64,000 bases of DNA from Rhodanobacter sp. GTDB lineage: Bacteria; Pseudomonadota; Gammaproteobacteria; Xanthomonadales; Rhodanobacteraceae. Position 1 is the stretch's first letter. Each line of letters opens with the position of its first letter. The stretch covers positions 124,001-188,000 of the forward strand of contig SCRM01000021.1 in assembly GCA_004298045.1 (NCBI GenBank), given 5' to 3'. Made by a program: the position numbers and the translations under genes. Below are positions 29,851 through 37,384 of the stretch, one piece after another. The notes under the pieces are model-generated. The model saw only the letters and a list, made by a program, of their open reading frames with translations. It had not been told where the DNA came from and ran no database searches.

Positions 29851-30171
29851 CTTTGCGTGGAGTTTTGGATCGGCACACCGTAAACGGCACGGTTATTGCA
29901 GATTTGCCACGGGTTGGCGGTAACTTTGGCGGTCACCGATACGATTCGCGGTAACTCTGGTTGCCAAGGCGCCTAGATTCGCCGTTCCATCGTGGTAAAC
30001 GCCTGGCCCGATGATCGGTGTTTTCTGCCACGACAGTTGTGTGCCCTGCAGGCCAGCGTTGGCTGTGCGGAGCAGTATCAACCAGGCGTACGGATCAGGA
30101 CCTCCAACCAGACCATCGTTTGTTGTTTCTGCCTGCCATCGCAACAAGGGCGATGCCGTGGGCTACAGCCT
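29851..30171. other. Gene-free stretch between tRNA-Leu terminator and phoU
   Basis: About 320 bases with no ORF that looks like protein. The only structure noticed is a direct repeat, GCGGTAACT, at 29917-29925 and 29948-29956. tRNA-Leu 3' ends are common integration sites, but no integrase gene or repeated tRNA end is present here. Confidence 0.4.
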
Positions 30172-30864
30172 TCACGTCGTGCTGGTGCGGTCGCGTTTTT
30201 CGCGCAGCTCGGGCAGGGGGGTGCCGTGCACGACGAACCACACGTTTTCGGCGATGTTGGTGGCGTGGTCGCCGATGCGTTCGATGTTTTTTGCCATGAA
30301 CAGCAGGTGCGTGCACGGTGTGATGTGGCGCGGGTCTTCCATCATGTAGGTGAGCAATTGGCGGAAGTAGCCGGTCCAGGCGTCGTCGAGCTGGGTGTCG
30401 TCCAGCCACACCTGTCGGGCCAGCGTGGCGTCGTGGTCGCGCCAGGCATCGAGCACCTTGCGGACTGCGATGGTGGCCAGTTTGGCGAGGTGTGCCAGTC
30501 CCCCGGTGGGGGCGATCGGTGCGTATTGCGACAACGGGATGGAACGCTTGGCCACGTTGGCCGCGTAATCGCCGATGCGTTCGATGTCGGAGGCGATGCG
30601 TAGCGCCGCAAACACGTTGCGCAGGTCTCCTGCCATCGGTGCCCGCAGCGCCAGCAGGCGCACCACGTCCTGACCGATTTCCTGCTCCAGCCGGTCGATG
30701 GCGTCGTCGTCGTCCACCACCTGTTGCGCCAGCACCGTGTCACGGCGTGCCAGTGCGTCCATGGCGGCATCCAGTTGGTGGATGGCCAATTCGCCCATGC
30801 GCACCAGTTCGCCGGTGAGCCGGGTGAGTTCGGTGTCGTAGCTTTTGATGAGGTGGTTGGGCAT
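30172..30864 (-). CDS. phoU: Phosphate transport regulator PhoU
   Basis: A 230-residue all-helical cytoplasmic protein made of two PhoU repeats. Each repeat has the metal-binding signature seen as RIASDIERIGDYAANVA (about residue 90) and MAKNIERIGDHATNIAENV (about 195). It connects the Pst transporter to the PhoR-PhoB system and represses the Pho regulon when phosphate is plentiful. It is the last gene of the pst unit, 121 bases after pstB, with a repeat element in the gap. phoB and phoR are not in the window. Confidence 0.96.
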   Translation of the reverse strand: MPNHLIKSYDTELTRLTGELVRMGELAIHQLDAAMDALARRDTVLAQQVVDDDDAIDRLEQEIGQDVVRLLALRAPMAGDLRNVFAALRIASDIERIGDYAANVAKRSIPLSQYAPIAPTGGLAHLAKLATIAVRKVLDAWRDHDATLARQVWLDDTQLDDAWTGYFRQLLTYMMEDPRHITPCTHLLFMAKNIERIGDHATNIAENVWFVVHGTPLPELREKRDRTSTT

Positions 30865-30865
30865 G

Positions 30866-30985
30866 GGGCAGGGAATCGAAAATGGAAATGGAAACTGGAC
30901 GAGCGGTGTTGTGTGTGGATGAAAGCTTAGAGCAGGTGAAACGGCCAGGGTTCACGGAAATCTGCGTTATCCCGAATCCCGGCTC
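30866..30985. repeat. Stop-adjacent imperfect palindrome, copy 4
   Basis: Read on the minus strand, the element starts at the first base after the pstB stop with GAGCCGGGATTCGGGA, the same sequence that follows rnk. The other arm, near the phoU start, is degenerate (CCATTTTCGATTCCC). It fills the gap between pstB and phoU. Confidence 0.6.
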
Positions 30986-31759
30986 TCAGCCATACCTTCC
31001 GGTGATGTAATCCTCGGTCTGCTTTTTCGCCGGTTGGGTGAAGATCTTTTCCGTGTGGTCGAACTCGATCAGCTCGCCCAGGTACATGAAGGCAGTACGG
31101 TCGGAGATACGGGCGGCTTGCTGCATGTTGTGGGTGACGATGACGATGGTGTAATCGCCCTTGAGCTCATCCACCAGCTGCTCGATCCGGCCGGTGGCGA
31201 TCGGATCGAGCGCGGAGGTGGGCTCGTCGAGCAGCAGTACCTCGGGCTTGAGCGCGATGCCACGGGCAATGCACAGGCGCTGCTGCTGGCCGCCGGAGAG
31301 GCCGAGGGCGCTCGCCTTGAGCTTGTCTTTCACCTCGTCCCACAGCGCGGCACGGCGCAGTGCCTGTTCGACGCGGTCGGCCATGTCGGTTTTGCCGAGC
31401 CGTTCGTGGTGGCGGATACCCCATGCGACGTTCTCGAAGATGGTCATCGGGAACGGCACCGGCTTCTGGAACACCATGCCGACCTTGCTGCGCAAGCGGT
31501 TGAGCGGGTAGTGCGCATCCAGGATGTTGTCGCCGTCCAGCAGCACCTCGCCGCTGGCGCGCAAGCCGGGGTAGATCGCGTAGATGCGGTTGAACACGCG
31601 CAACAAGGTGGACTTGCCGCAGCCGGACGGCCCGATGATGGCGGTGACTTCGCGCGCCGGAACATCCAGGTTGATGCCCTTGAGTGCGTGGTGGTCGTGG
31701 TAGTGGAAATCGAGGCCGCGCGCGGCAAGCTTGGCCGGCGTGGGAGTGGGGTCAGTCAT
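30986..31759 (-). CDS. pstB: Phosphate ABC transporter ATP-binding protein
   Basis: ATPase that powers high-affinity phosphate import through PstCA, 257 residues. It has Walker [10 protein letters not shown], the Q-loop region [15 protein letters not shown], signature LSGGQQQR, Walker [14 protein letters not shown] and the switch His in IVTHNMQQA, all at normal positions. It overlaps the end of pstA by eight bases, so translation is coupled. It is followed by a repeat and phoU. Confidence 0.98.
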   Translation of the reverse strand: MTDPTPTPAKLAARGLDFHYHDHHALKGINLDVPAREVTAIIGPSGCGKSTLLRVFNRIYAIYPGLRASGEVLLDGDNILDAHYPLNRLRSKVGMVFQKPVPFPMTIFENVAWGIRHHERLGKTDMADRVEQALRRAALWDEVKDKLKASALGLSGGQQQRLCIARGIALKPEVLLLDEPTSALDPIATGRIEQLVDELKGDYTIVIVTHNMQQAARISDRTAFMYLGELIEFDHTEKIFTQPAKKQTEDYITGRYG

Positions 31760-32621
31760 GACGAACCTTGTGGCTGGAAAACAGCAGGCGGGTGACGAGG
31801 CTGGTCGCCAGCACCGCGAGCGCGATCAGCAACGCGCCAGCCCACGCGATGGCGTGCAGCGCGGGGTCGGGGTCGTTGGTGTACTGGTAGATCGCCACCG
31901 GCACGCTGGCCATCTTGTCCAATGGATTCAGCACCATATAGTTGTTACCGAACGCGGTGAACAGCAATGGCGCGGTTTCGCCGGCGAGCCGGGCAAGCGC
32001 CAGCAGCACGCCGGTGACGATGCCCGAGGTGGAAGCCCGCATCAGGATCTGCACCGTCACCTTCCATTGCGGGATGCCGAGCGACAGCGCTGCCTCGCGC
32101 AGGGTGCTGGGCACGAGTTTGAGCATCTCGTCGGTGGTGCGCACGATCACCGGCAGGCCGATCAGTGCCAGTGCGAGGGCACCGGCCACGCCCGAGAACG
32201 ACACGGCGCCGTTGGTGAGGCGCGACATCGGCAGCACCACGATGACGTACACGAACAAGCCCAGAACGATGGACGGCGCGGAGAGCAGGATGTCGTTCAA
32301 GAACCGGATGGTGGTGCCGAGTCGACTGCGGTTTGCGTATTCAGCGAGGAAGGTGCCTGCCAGCACGCCGATCGGTGCGCAGACGGCCAGCGCCAACGCG
32401 TCCATGATGAGGCTGCCGACGATCGCGTTCGCCAGCCCGCCCTGATCCGCATAGGCGGTGATGCGGGTAAACAGCCGTGGCCCGAACGCGGAGATTCCGT
32501 TGGACAGGGTCACCCACAAAATCCAGCCGAGAAACGCCAGCCCCAGCGCGGTGGCGAGCCCGGCAAAGCCGAGCGCGACGAGGTTGGTCAACCGGCGACG
32601 CAGATATGGCGTACGGGTCAT
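31752..32621 (-). CDS. pstA: Phosphate ABC transporter permease PstA
   Basis: One of two membrane subunits of the phosphate importer, 289 residues with about six helices. The cytoplasmic coupling loop is seen as [13 protein letters not shown], and the helix [13 protein letters not shown] carries the conserved charged residues of the family. It overlaps pstC by four bases upstream and pstB by eight bases downstream. Confidence 0.96.
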   Translation of the reverse strand: MTRTPYLRRRLTNLVALGFAGLATALGLAFLGWILWVTLSNGISAFGPRLFTRITAYADQGGLANAIVGSLIMDALALAVCAPIGVLAGTFLAEYANRSRLGTTIRFLNDILLSAPSIVLGLFVYVIVVLPMSRLTNGAVSFSGVAGALALALIGLPVIVRTTDEMLKLVPSTLREAALSLGIPQWKVTVQILMRASTSGIVTGVLLALARLAGETAPLLFTAFGNNYMVLNPLDKMASVPVAIYQYTNDPDPALHAIAWAGALLIALAVLATSLVTRLLFSSHKVRHD

Positions 32622-33595
32622 CGCTCACCCTCCCGGCGGGCGAGTTGGCGCAGCATCAGGCGGGCGATGAGCAGCACCACGAACGTCACCACGAACAGCA
32701 GGAAACCCAGCGCGATCAGTGCCGATCGATGCATGCCCACCGCCTCGTTGAATTCGTTGGCGATGGACGAGGAAATCGAGGTGCCCGGCATCAACAGCGA
32801 GCCGGTAATGAGGTAGGAGTTGCCGAGCACGAAGGTCACCGCCATGGTCTCGCCCAGCGCACGCCCCAGGCCGAGGAATACGCCGCCGATCACCGCCGAG
32901 CGGGTGTACGGCAGCACGATGTGCCACATCACCTCCCAAGTGGTGGATCCCAGCGCATAGGCCGACTCCTTGAGCCGTACCGGCACGGTCTGAAACACCT
33001 CGCGCATCACCGCGGCAATGAACGGCAGGATCATCACCGCCAGCACGATGCCGGAGGTCAGGAGGCCGAGGCCGAGCGGTGGGCCGTCGAACAGCCCGCC
33101 GACCAGCGGCAAGCGGCCAAGGCTGGCGGACAGCGCCGGCTCAATGCTGGCCATGAATGGCACGAACACGAACAGGCCCCACATGCCGTAGATGATCGAC
33201 GGGATGCTGGCCAGGAGGTCGATGGCGGTGGCCACCGGCGCGCGCAGCCAGTGTGGCGCCAGTTCGGTCAGAAACAACGCGATGCCGAAGCTGACCGGCA
33301 CGGCCAGCAGCAGCGCAATGGACGAGGTCACCAGCGTGCCGTAGATCGGCGCCAGCGCGCCGTAGTCATCGGCGACCGGGTTCCAGGTGTCGTTGGTGAG
33401 GAAACGGAAGCCGTCGTGGAACAGCACTTCGCGCCCGCCCCAGAAGGTGGCAAGTGCTGCGCCGAGCAGGGCGGCAAGCACCAGCAGGGCACAGGTTTTC
33501 AGCAGGCGGCGGAACCACGTGTCGTGGCGCGCATCACGGCGGCTACGGTAGTCGGTGGTGGCAACCGTAGGTGGATTGTCAAAACGGGAAGACAT
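32618..33595 (-). CDS. pstC: Phosphate ABC transporter permease PstC
   Basis: Second membrane subunit, 325 residues with six to seven helices. Characteristic segments are LLASIPSIIYGMWGLFVF, the coupling loop KESAYALGSTTWEVM and GRALGETMAVTFVLGN. I chose the ATG at 33595; an extension of 30 codons upstream has no homologous look and runs into a hairpin. A 150-base gap with a strong hairpin separates it from pstS, which may reduce its expression relative to PstS. Confidence 0.96.
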   Translation of the reverse strand: MSSRFDNPPTVATTDYRSRRDARHDTWFRRLLKTCALLVLAALLGAALATFWGGREVLFHDGFRFLTNDTWNPVADDYGALAPIYGTLVTSSIALLLAVPVSFGIALFLTELAPHWLRAPVATAIDLLASIPSIIYGMWGLFVFVPFMASIEPALSASLGRLPLVGGLFDGPPLGLGLLTSGIVLAVMILPFIAAVMREVFQTVPVRLKESAYALGSTTWEVMWHIVLPYTRSAVIGGVFLGLGRALGETMAVTFVLGNSYLITGSLLMPGTSISSSIANEFNEAVGMHRSALIALGFLLFVVTFVVLLIARLMLRQLARREGER

Positions 33596-33642
33596 CAAGA
33601 CGCTTCGATCAGGTCGCGGGGCGGGTGGTTGGTACAAGCAGA

Positions 33643-33692
33643 ATAAATCCCGGCCCACCGGAACCGCATGGCGGTTGTGGGCCAAGATTTAT
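33643..33692 (-). promoter_or_regulatory. Long intercistronic hairpin between pstS and pstC
   Basis: Three stacked stems: ATAAATC/GATTTAT (33643-33649 with 33686-33692), GGCCCAC/GTGGGCC (33652-33658 with 33677-33683) and AACCGC/GCGGTT (33662-33667 with 33671-33676). Only short internal loops and an ATG loop interrupt them. It lies 47 bases upstream of pstC and may block 3' exonucleases or cause partial termination. Confidence 0.6.
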
Positions 33693-33745
33693 CGTGACAC
33701 AAAGCGTGGCATGTCGGGCCAAAACCTGACCCGCATGCGTCCCCG

Positions 33746-34780
33746 TCACTGCTTGAGCTCGGCCTTCCAGTAGCTCTCAATCTGCCCGACCAGGGATGGC
33801 GGCAGCGGCACGTAATCGAGCGCGCTGGCAGCGGGCTGACCGTGTTCGTAGGCCCATTTGAAGAAATCGAGCACGACCTTGCTGTTGGCGGCGTTCTTCG
33901 GCTTTTTGTACACGATCACCCAGGAAGTGGCAGTGATCGGCCAGGCTTCCGCGCCCGGGGCATTGGTCATCAAGAGGTCGAAGTTTTTCGCGCTCGCCCA
34001 GTCGGCGGTGGCAGCGGCAGCCTGGAAACTGGCGGCCTTCGGCTCCACCACCTTGCCCGCGGCATTCTTCATCCGCGCGTAGGCAATGTGGTTCTTCACC
34101 GCATAGGCGTACTCGACGTAGCCGATCGCATTGGGGATCTGCCGCACGTACGCCGACACGCCTTCGTTGCCCTTGCCGCCGATACCGACCGGCCAGTTCA
34201 CCGCGGTGCCTTCACCCACCTTGGCCTTCCATTCGGGACTGACTTTGGTGAGGTAGTTCGTGAGGTTGAAGCTGGTGCCCGAACCATCCGAGCGATGTAC
34301 CACCGTGATCTTGGTGCCCGGCAGCTTGACGCCGGGGTTCAAAGCCACGATGGCAGGGGCGTTCCACTTGGCGATGCGGCCAAGGAAGATGTTGGCCAAG
34401 GTCGGGCCGTCCAACACCAGCTGACCGGGCGCCACGCCAGGCACGTTGAGCGCCGGCACGATGCCGCCAATCACGTCAGGGAATTGCCCAAGGCCGAATT
34501 TGGCCAGGGTGGCTGCGTCCAGCGGCATATCGCTGGCGCCGAAATCCACCGTGCCAGCCTTGATCTGGGCGATGCCGCCACCTGAGCCGATGGACTGGTA
34601 GTTGACGCGGTTGCCGGTCTTTTCAGCGTAACTGGCCGACCATTTGGAGATGACCGGGTACACGAAGCTCGATCCGGCGCCGGTGACGTCGGTGGCCTGG
34701 GCAGAAATGCCGGTGAGCGCGAGCGAGACGAGAACGGCGAGCGCGCCGAAGCGCAGGGTGCGGCGGGGTGATTTCAACAC
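33746..34780 (-). CDS. pstS: Periplasmic phosphate-binding protein PstS (non-ATG start)
   Basis: High-affinity phosphate receptor of 344 residues. A Sec signal peptide ends near ISAQA. The mature protein starts with TDVTGAGSSFVYP, the conserved phosphate-contact loop. SIGSGGGIAQIKAGTVDFGASD and VVHRSDGSGTSFNLTNYL provide further phosphate ligands. No ATG is in place: the ribosome site AGGAG is followed after five bases by GTG (34780) and at once by TTG (34777), and either may start. A triple PHO box lies about 70-100 bases upstream. It is the first gene of the pst-phoU unit. Confidence 0.95.
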   Translation of the reverse strand: MLKSPRRTLRFGALAVLVSLALTGISAQATDVTGAGSSFVYPVISKWSASYAEKTGNRVNYQSIGSGGGIAQIKAGTVDFGASDMPLDAATLAKFGLGQFPDVIGGIVPALNVPGVAPGQLVLDGPTLANIFLGRIAKWNAPAIVALNPGVKLPGTKITVVHRSDGSGTSFNLTNYLTKVSPEWKAKVGEGTAVNWPVGIGGKGNEGVSAYVRQIPNAIGYVEYAYAVKNHIAYARMKNAAGKVVEPKAASFQAAAATADWASAKNFDLLMTNAPGAEAWPITATSWVIVYKKPKNAANSKVVLDFFKWAYEHGQPAASALDYVPLPPSLVGQIESYWKAELKQ

Positions 34781-34848
34781 GTTGGCTCCTGCTGGGGGCG
34801 GGGCAATGCCCGATGGATGCCATTGCAGCGTCTGCGTGTTGCACAGTG

Positions 34849-34877
34849 ATGAGAGGTTTGTGACAGCGAGGTGACAC
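34849..34877 (-). promoter_or_regulatory. Triple PHO box (PhoB binding sites) upstream of pstS
   Basis: On the minus strand three heptamers occur at exact 11-base steps: GTGTCAC (34871-34877), CTGTCAC (34860-34866) and CTCTCAT (34849-34855). They match the PhoB half-site CTGTCAT at 5, 6 and 6 of 7 positions. The array sits 12 bases after the rnt stop and about 70 bases before the pstS start, as expected for a phosphate-starvation promoter. Confidence 0.88.
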
Positions 34878-34889
34878 CCGCCGCGCGGG

Positions 34890-35546
34890 TTACAGCCTTT
34901 GTCCGACCTGGTCGCGTTCGAGCATCTCAAGCCGATGCCAGCGATTGGTGATGTCGCAGAACAGGGCCGCGGTGCGCTCGGCGTCATACAGCGCGGCATG
35001 CGCGGCGTGCGCATCGAAGTCGCGGCCAGACGCCTGCACCGCCTTGCTCAGCACGGTCTGGCCGTAGGCCAAGCCGGCCAGTGTCGCGGTGTCGAAACAG
35101 CTGAACGGGTGGAACGGGTTGCGCTTGTTGCCGGTGCGTTTCACCGCGGCATTGATGAAGCCGAGATCGAAATGCGCGTTGTGGCCGACCAGGACAGCGC
35201 GCTGGCACCCGTGGCTGCGGATCGCCACGCGCACCGGCTGGAACGCCTGCTCCAGTGCGATTCGTTCGTCCACGGCGCCGCGTAACGGGTTGTCCGGGTC
35301 GATCCCCGTGACTTCCAGCGCGCGCGGGTCAAGGTGGGCGCCCGGAAATGGCGCCACGTTGACGTGCACCGACGCATGCGGGTGCAGGAAACCCTCGCCG
35401 TCCATGGCCAGCAGCACGGCGCCGATCTCAAGCAAGGCGTCGTGTTCGGCATCGAAGCCGCCGGTTTCGACGTCGACGACTACAGGGAGGAAACCGCGAA
35501 AGCGCCCGGCCAGGCGGCTGGCCATGCTGTGACTCGAAACATCCAT
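34890..35546 (-). CDS. rnt: Ribonuclease T
   Basis: DEDDh exoribonuclease that trims tRNA and other small-RNA 3' ends, 218 residues. Motifs are [19 protein letters not shown] (ExoI), [14 protein letters not shown] (ExoII) and [14 protein letters not shown] (ExoIII). [20 protein letters not shown] is characteristic of RNase T rather than polymerase III epsilon. The ATG at 35546 is used; one seven codons in (35525) is also possible. It lies upstream of the pst unit on the same strand, and the PHO box begins right after its stop. Confidence 0.94.
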   Translation of the reverse strand: MDVSSHSMASRLAGRFRGFLPVVVDVETGGFDAEHDALLEIGAVLLAMDGEGFLHPHASVHVNVAPFPGAHLDPRALEVTGIDPDNPLRGAVDERIALEQAFQPVRVAIRSHGCQRAVLVGHNAHFDLGFINAAVKRTGNKRNPFHPFSCFDTATLAGLAYGQTVLSKAVQASGRDFDAHAAHAALYDAERTAALFCDITNRWHRLEMLERDQVGQRL

Positions 35547-35585
35547 CCACCAAGCATATCAGTCACGGCTTTGGACGCGCGGCGA

Positions 35586-36017
35586 TCACTGGCCGAGAAA
35601 GTGCGATGCCGCCTTGTTGGCAACGCTTTCACACAGCTTCTTGGCGACCGTGCCCTTGAGGCTTGCGAGGTTGAAGCTTTGCCCGTCGCCGCCCTGCAGC
35701 ATGCCGTTCAGGCCTTGCTGGTAGCCTGGATCCTGCTTGGCTTGCGCAGGCGCGCCAAGGCTGCCGAGCAGCTTGTTCTTGAGCGTATCGGTGGCGCTCG
35801 GCAGGTAGCCATGCGACTGGCAGTAACCGAGCACACCGGCAGCGTTCTGTGCCGTGCCGAGCGAAGAGAGGGACGGCATGGCGGTCGTCGTGGAGGTTTT
35901 TTGGCCGAGCAAATTGCCGGCGGCGCCCTTGAGTGAATCGAGGCTCTGCGCCGAGGCGACAGCGGCAAACGACAGCGTCACGACCAACAGCACGGTACGG
36001 GCAGGCAGGTGGAACAT
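35586..36017 (-). CDS. DUF2501 (YjjA-like) exported protein
   Basis: A 143-residue exported protein of unknown function resembling the DUF2501 family. The ATG at 36017 follows a GGGAG ribosome site and opens a signal peptide ending near ASAQS. The mature part is Ser/Gly/Leu-rich at first. It then has VLGYCQSHGYL and a C-terminal KLCESVANKAASHFLGQ, whose two cysteines may form a disulphide. It is on the same strand as nth upstream and rnt downstream, each with gaps of 40-66 bases. Confidence 0.8.
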   Translation of the reverse strand: MFHLPARTVLLVVTLSFAAVASAQSLDSLKGAAGNLLGQKTSTTTAMPSLSSLGTAQNAAGVLGYCQSHGYLPSATDTLKNKLLGSLGAPAQAKQDPGYQQGLNGMLQGGDGQSFNLASLKGTVAKKLCESVANKAASHFLGQ

Positions 36018-36083
36018 GGGGAATCTCCCGGGGCAGGAAACTCCCTTATACATCGCCTGCTGGTCGGGCCAAGCGTCGACCAG

Positions 36084-36731
36084 TCACGTTTCGGCTGGCG
36101 TCTTGTGCTTGTAGCGGCAGATGTCGCGAATGGGGCAATGCGGGCAATCCGGCTTGCGCGCCTTGCACACGTAGCGGCCGTGCAGAATCAACCAGTGGTG
36201 GGCGTCTTTCCGGAACTCGTCGGGGACGACCTTGAGCAGCTTGTCTTCCACTGCGCGTACGGTCTTGCCGGGTGCGAGGCCGGTGCGGTTGGCGACACGA
36301 AAAATATGCGTGTCGACCGCAATCGTCGGCTCGCCAAAGGCGACGTTGAGCACCACGTTCGCGGTCTTGCGCCCCACGCCGGGCAGTGCTTCGAGCGCTT
36401 CGCGCGTGCGCGGAACCTCTCCACTGCACTGCGCGATCAACCGCTCGCACAGGCCAATGACGTTTTTTGCCTTCGCGTTGTACAGGCCAATGGTATTGAT
36501 ATAGCGCTTGAGGCCATCCTCGCCGAGCGCAAGCATGGCCTGCGGGGTGTGCGCCACCGGGAACAGCTTGCGGGTGGCCTTGTTGACCCCGGTGTCGGTG
36601 GCCTGTGCGGAAAGCACCACGGCCACCAGCAGCTCGAACGGCGAGCCGTACTTGAGTTCCGGTTGTGGGTGCGGGTTCAGCTCGCGCAGGCGGGTGAACA
36701 GCTCGACGACTTCCTCGCGTTTCAGGGGCAT
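36084..36731 (-). CDS. nth: Endonuclease III
   Basis: Base-excision repair glycosylase/AP lyase for oxidised pyrimidines, 215 residues. The helix-hairpin-helix is LPGVGRKTANVVLN with the catalytic Lys, and the catalytic Asp is in VDTHIFRVANR. The C-terminal 4Fe-4S cluster ligands are spaced C-X6-C-X2-C-X5-C (CKARKPDCPHCPIRDIC). It starts 4 bases after the rnfB stop, so the two are co-transcribed. Confidence 0.97.
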   Translation of the reverse strand: MPLKREEVVELFTRLRELNPHPQPELKYGSPFELLVAVVLSAQATDTGVNKATRKLFPVAHTPQAMLALGEDGLKRYINTIGLYNAKAKNVIGLCERLIAQCSGEVPRTREALEALPGVGRKTANVVLNVAFGEPTIAVDTHIFRVANRTGLAPGKTVRAVEDKLLKVVPDEFRKDAHHWLILHGRYVCKARKPDCPHCPIRDICRYKHKTPAET

Positions 36732-36735
36732 GGCG

Positions 36736-37338
36736 TCAGCCCTGCTTCTTCGCGCGGGCGCGGGCCAGTGCGGCCAGCACCGGGTTTTCGGCGGTCAGTG
36801 CGGCATCCACTTCGGCCTTGCGCGCCGCAAGCTGGGCGGCGCGTTCAGCCTGCTCGCGTGCAAGCCGGGCTTCGCGCCGGATGAAGCGCTCGCGTGCCGC
36901 ATCGGCATGCGGCTGGTCGATCTGCGTCTCGGGCATCGTCACCAGCTCGATGCAATCCACCGGGCAGGCGGCCACGCACAACTCGCAACCGGTGCAGTCA
37001 TCGGCGAGCACGGTGTGCATCAGCTTGGGCGCGCCGACGATCGCATCGGTGGGACACACCTGGATGCACTTGGTGCAGCCGATGCAGTCGTGCTCGACGA
37101 TGTGCGCCAGCATGCGCGGCTTTTCCACCCCGCGTGTGGTGTCGAGCGGAATTTCCGGCACGCCCAGCAGCGCGGCCAGTTTGCGAATACCGGCCTGACC
37201 ACCGGGCGGGCAACGGTTGATCGGTGCCTCCCCACGCGCGATGGCCTCGGCGTACGGCCGACACCCGTGATACCCGCACTGCCCGCATTGGGTTTGCGGC
37301 AACAGCGCGTCGATCTGGTCGGCAAGTGATGACGTCAT
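36736..37338 (-). CDS. rnfB: Solo RnfB-type ferredoxin-like electron transport protein
   Basis: A 200-residue iron-sulphur protein. The Fe-S domain has [16 protein letters not shown] and a following Cys in NRCPPGG, ligands of one 4Fe-4S cluster. Two further 4Fe-4S motifs are [12 protein letters not shown] and [12 protein letters not shown]. The C-terminus is a charged helical tail. It lacks the N-terminal membrane helix of full RnfB, and no rnfA, C, D, G or E genes are present, so it is a soluble solo version as in other Xanthomonadales. It may supply electrons or Fe-S clusters, possibly for its neighbour nth; that is inference. metG lies 46 bases upstream. Confidence 0.88.
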   Translation of the reverse strand: MTSSLADQIDALLPQTQCGQCGYHGCRPYAEAIARGEAPINRCPPGGQAGIRKLAALLGVPEIPLDTTRGVEKPRMLAHIVEHDCIGCTKCIQVCPTDAIVGAPKLMHTVLADDCTGCELCVAACPVDCIELVTMPETQIDQPHADAARERFIRREARLAREQAERAAQLAARKAEVDAALTAENPVLAALARARAKKQG

Positions 37339-37384
37339 GACCGTTTCCTGCCCGCGATGACGCGAGGCTGGGCTGGCGGGAAAA

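Noticed and set aside
29700-29936. Small minus-strand ORF over the tRNA gene
   Set aside because: It is the antisense of tRNA-Leu, a frequent false gene call (CPRGDSNPHA-type peptide).
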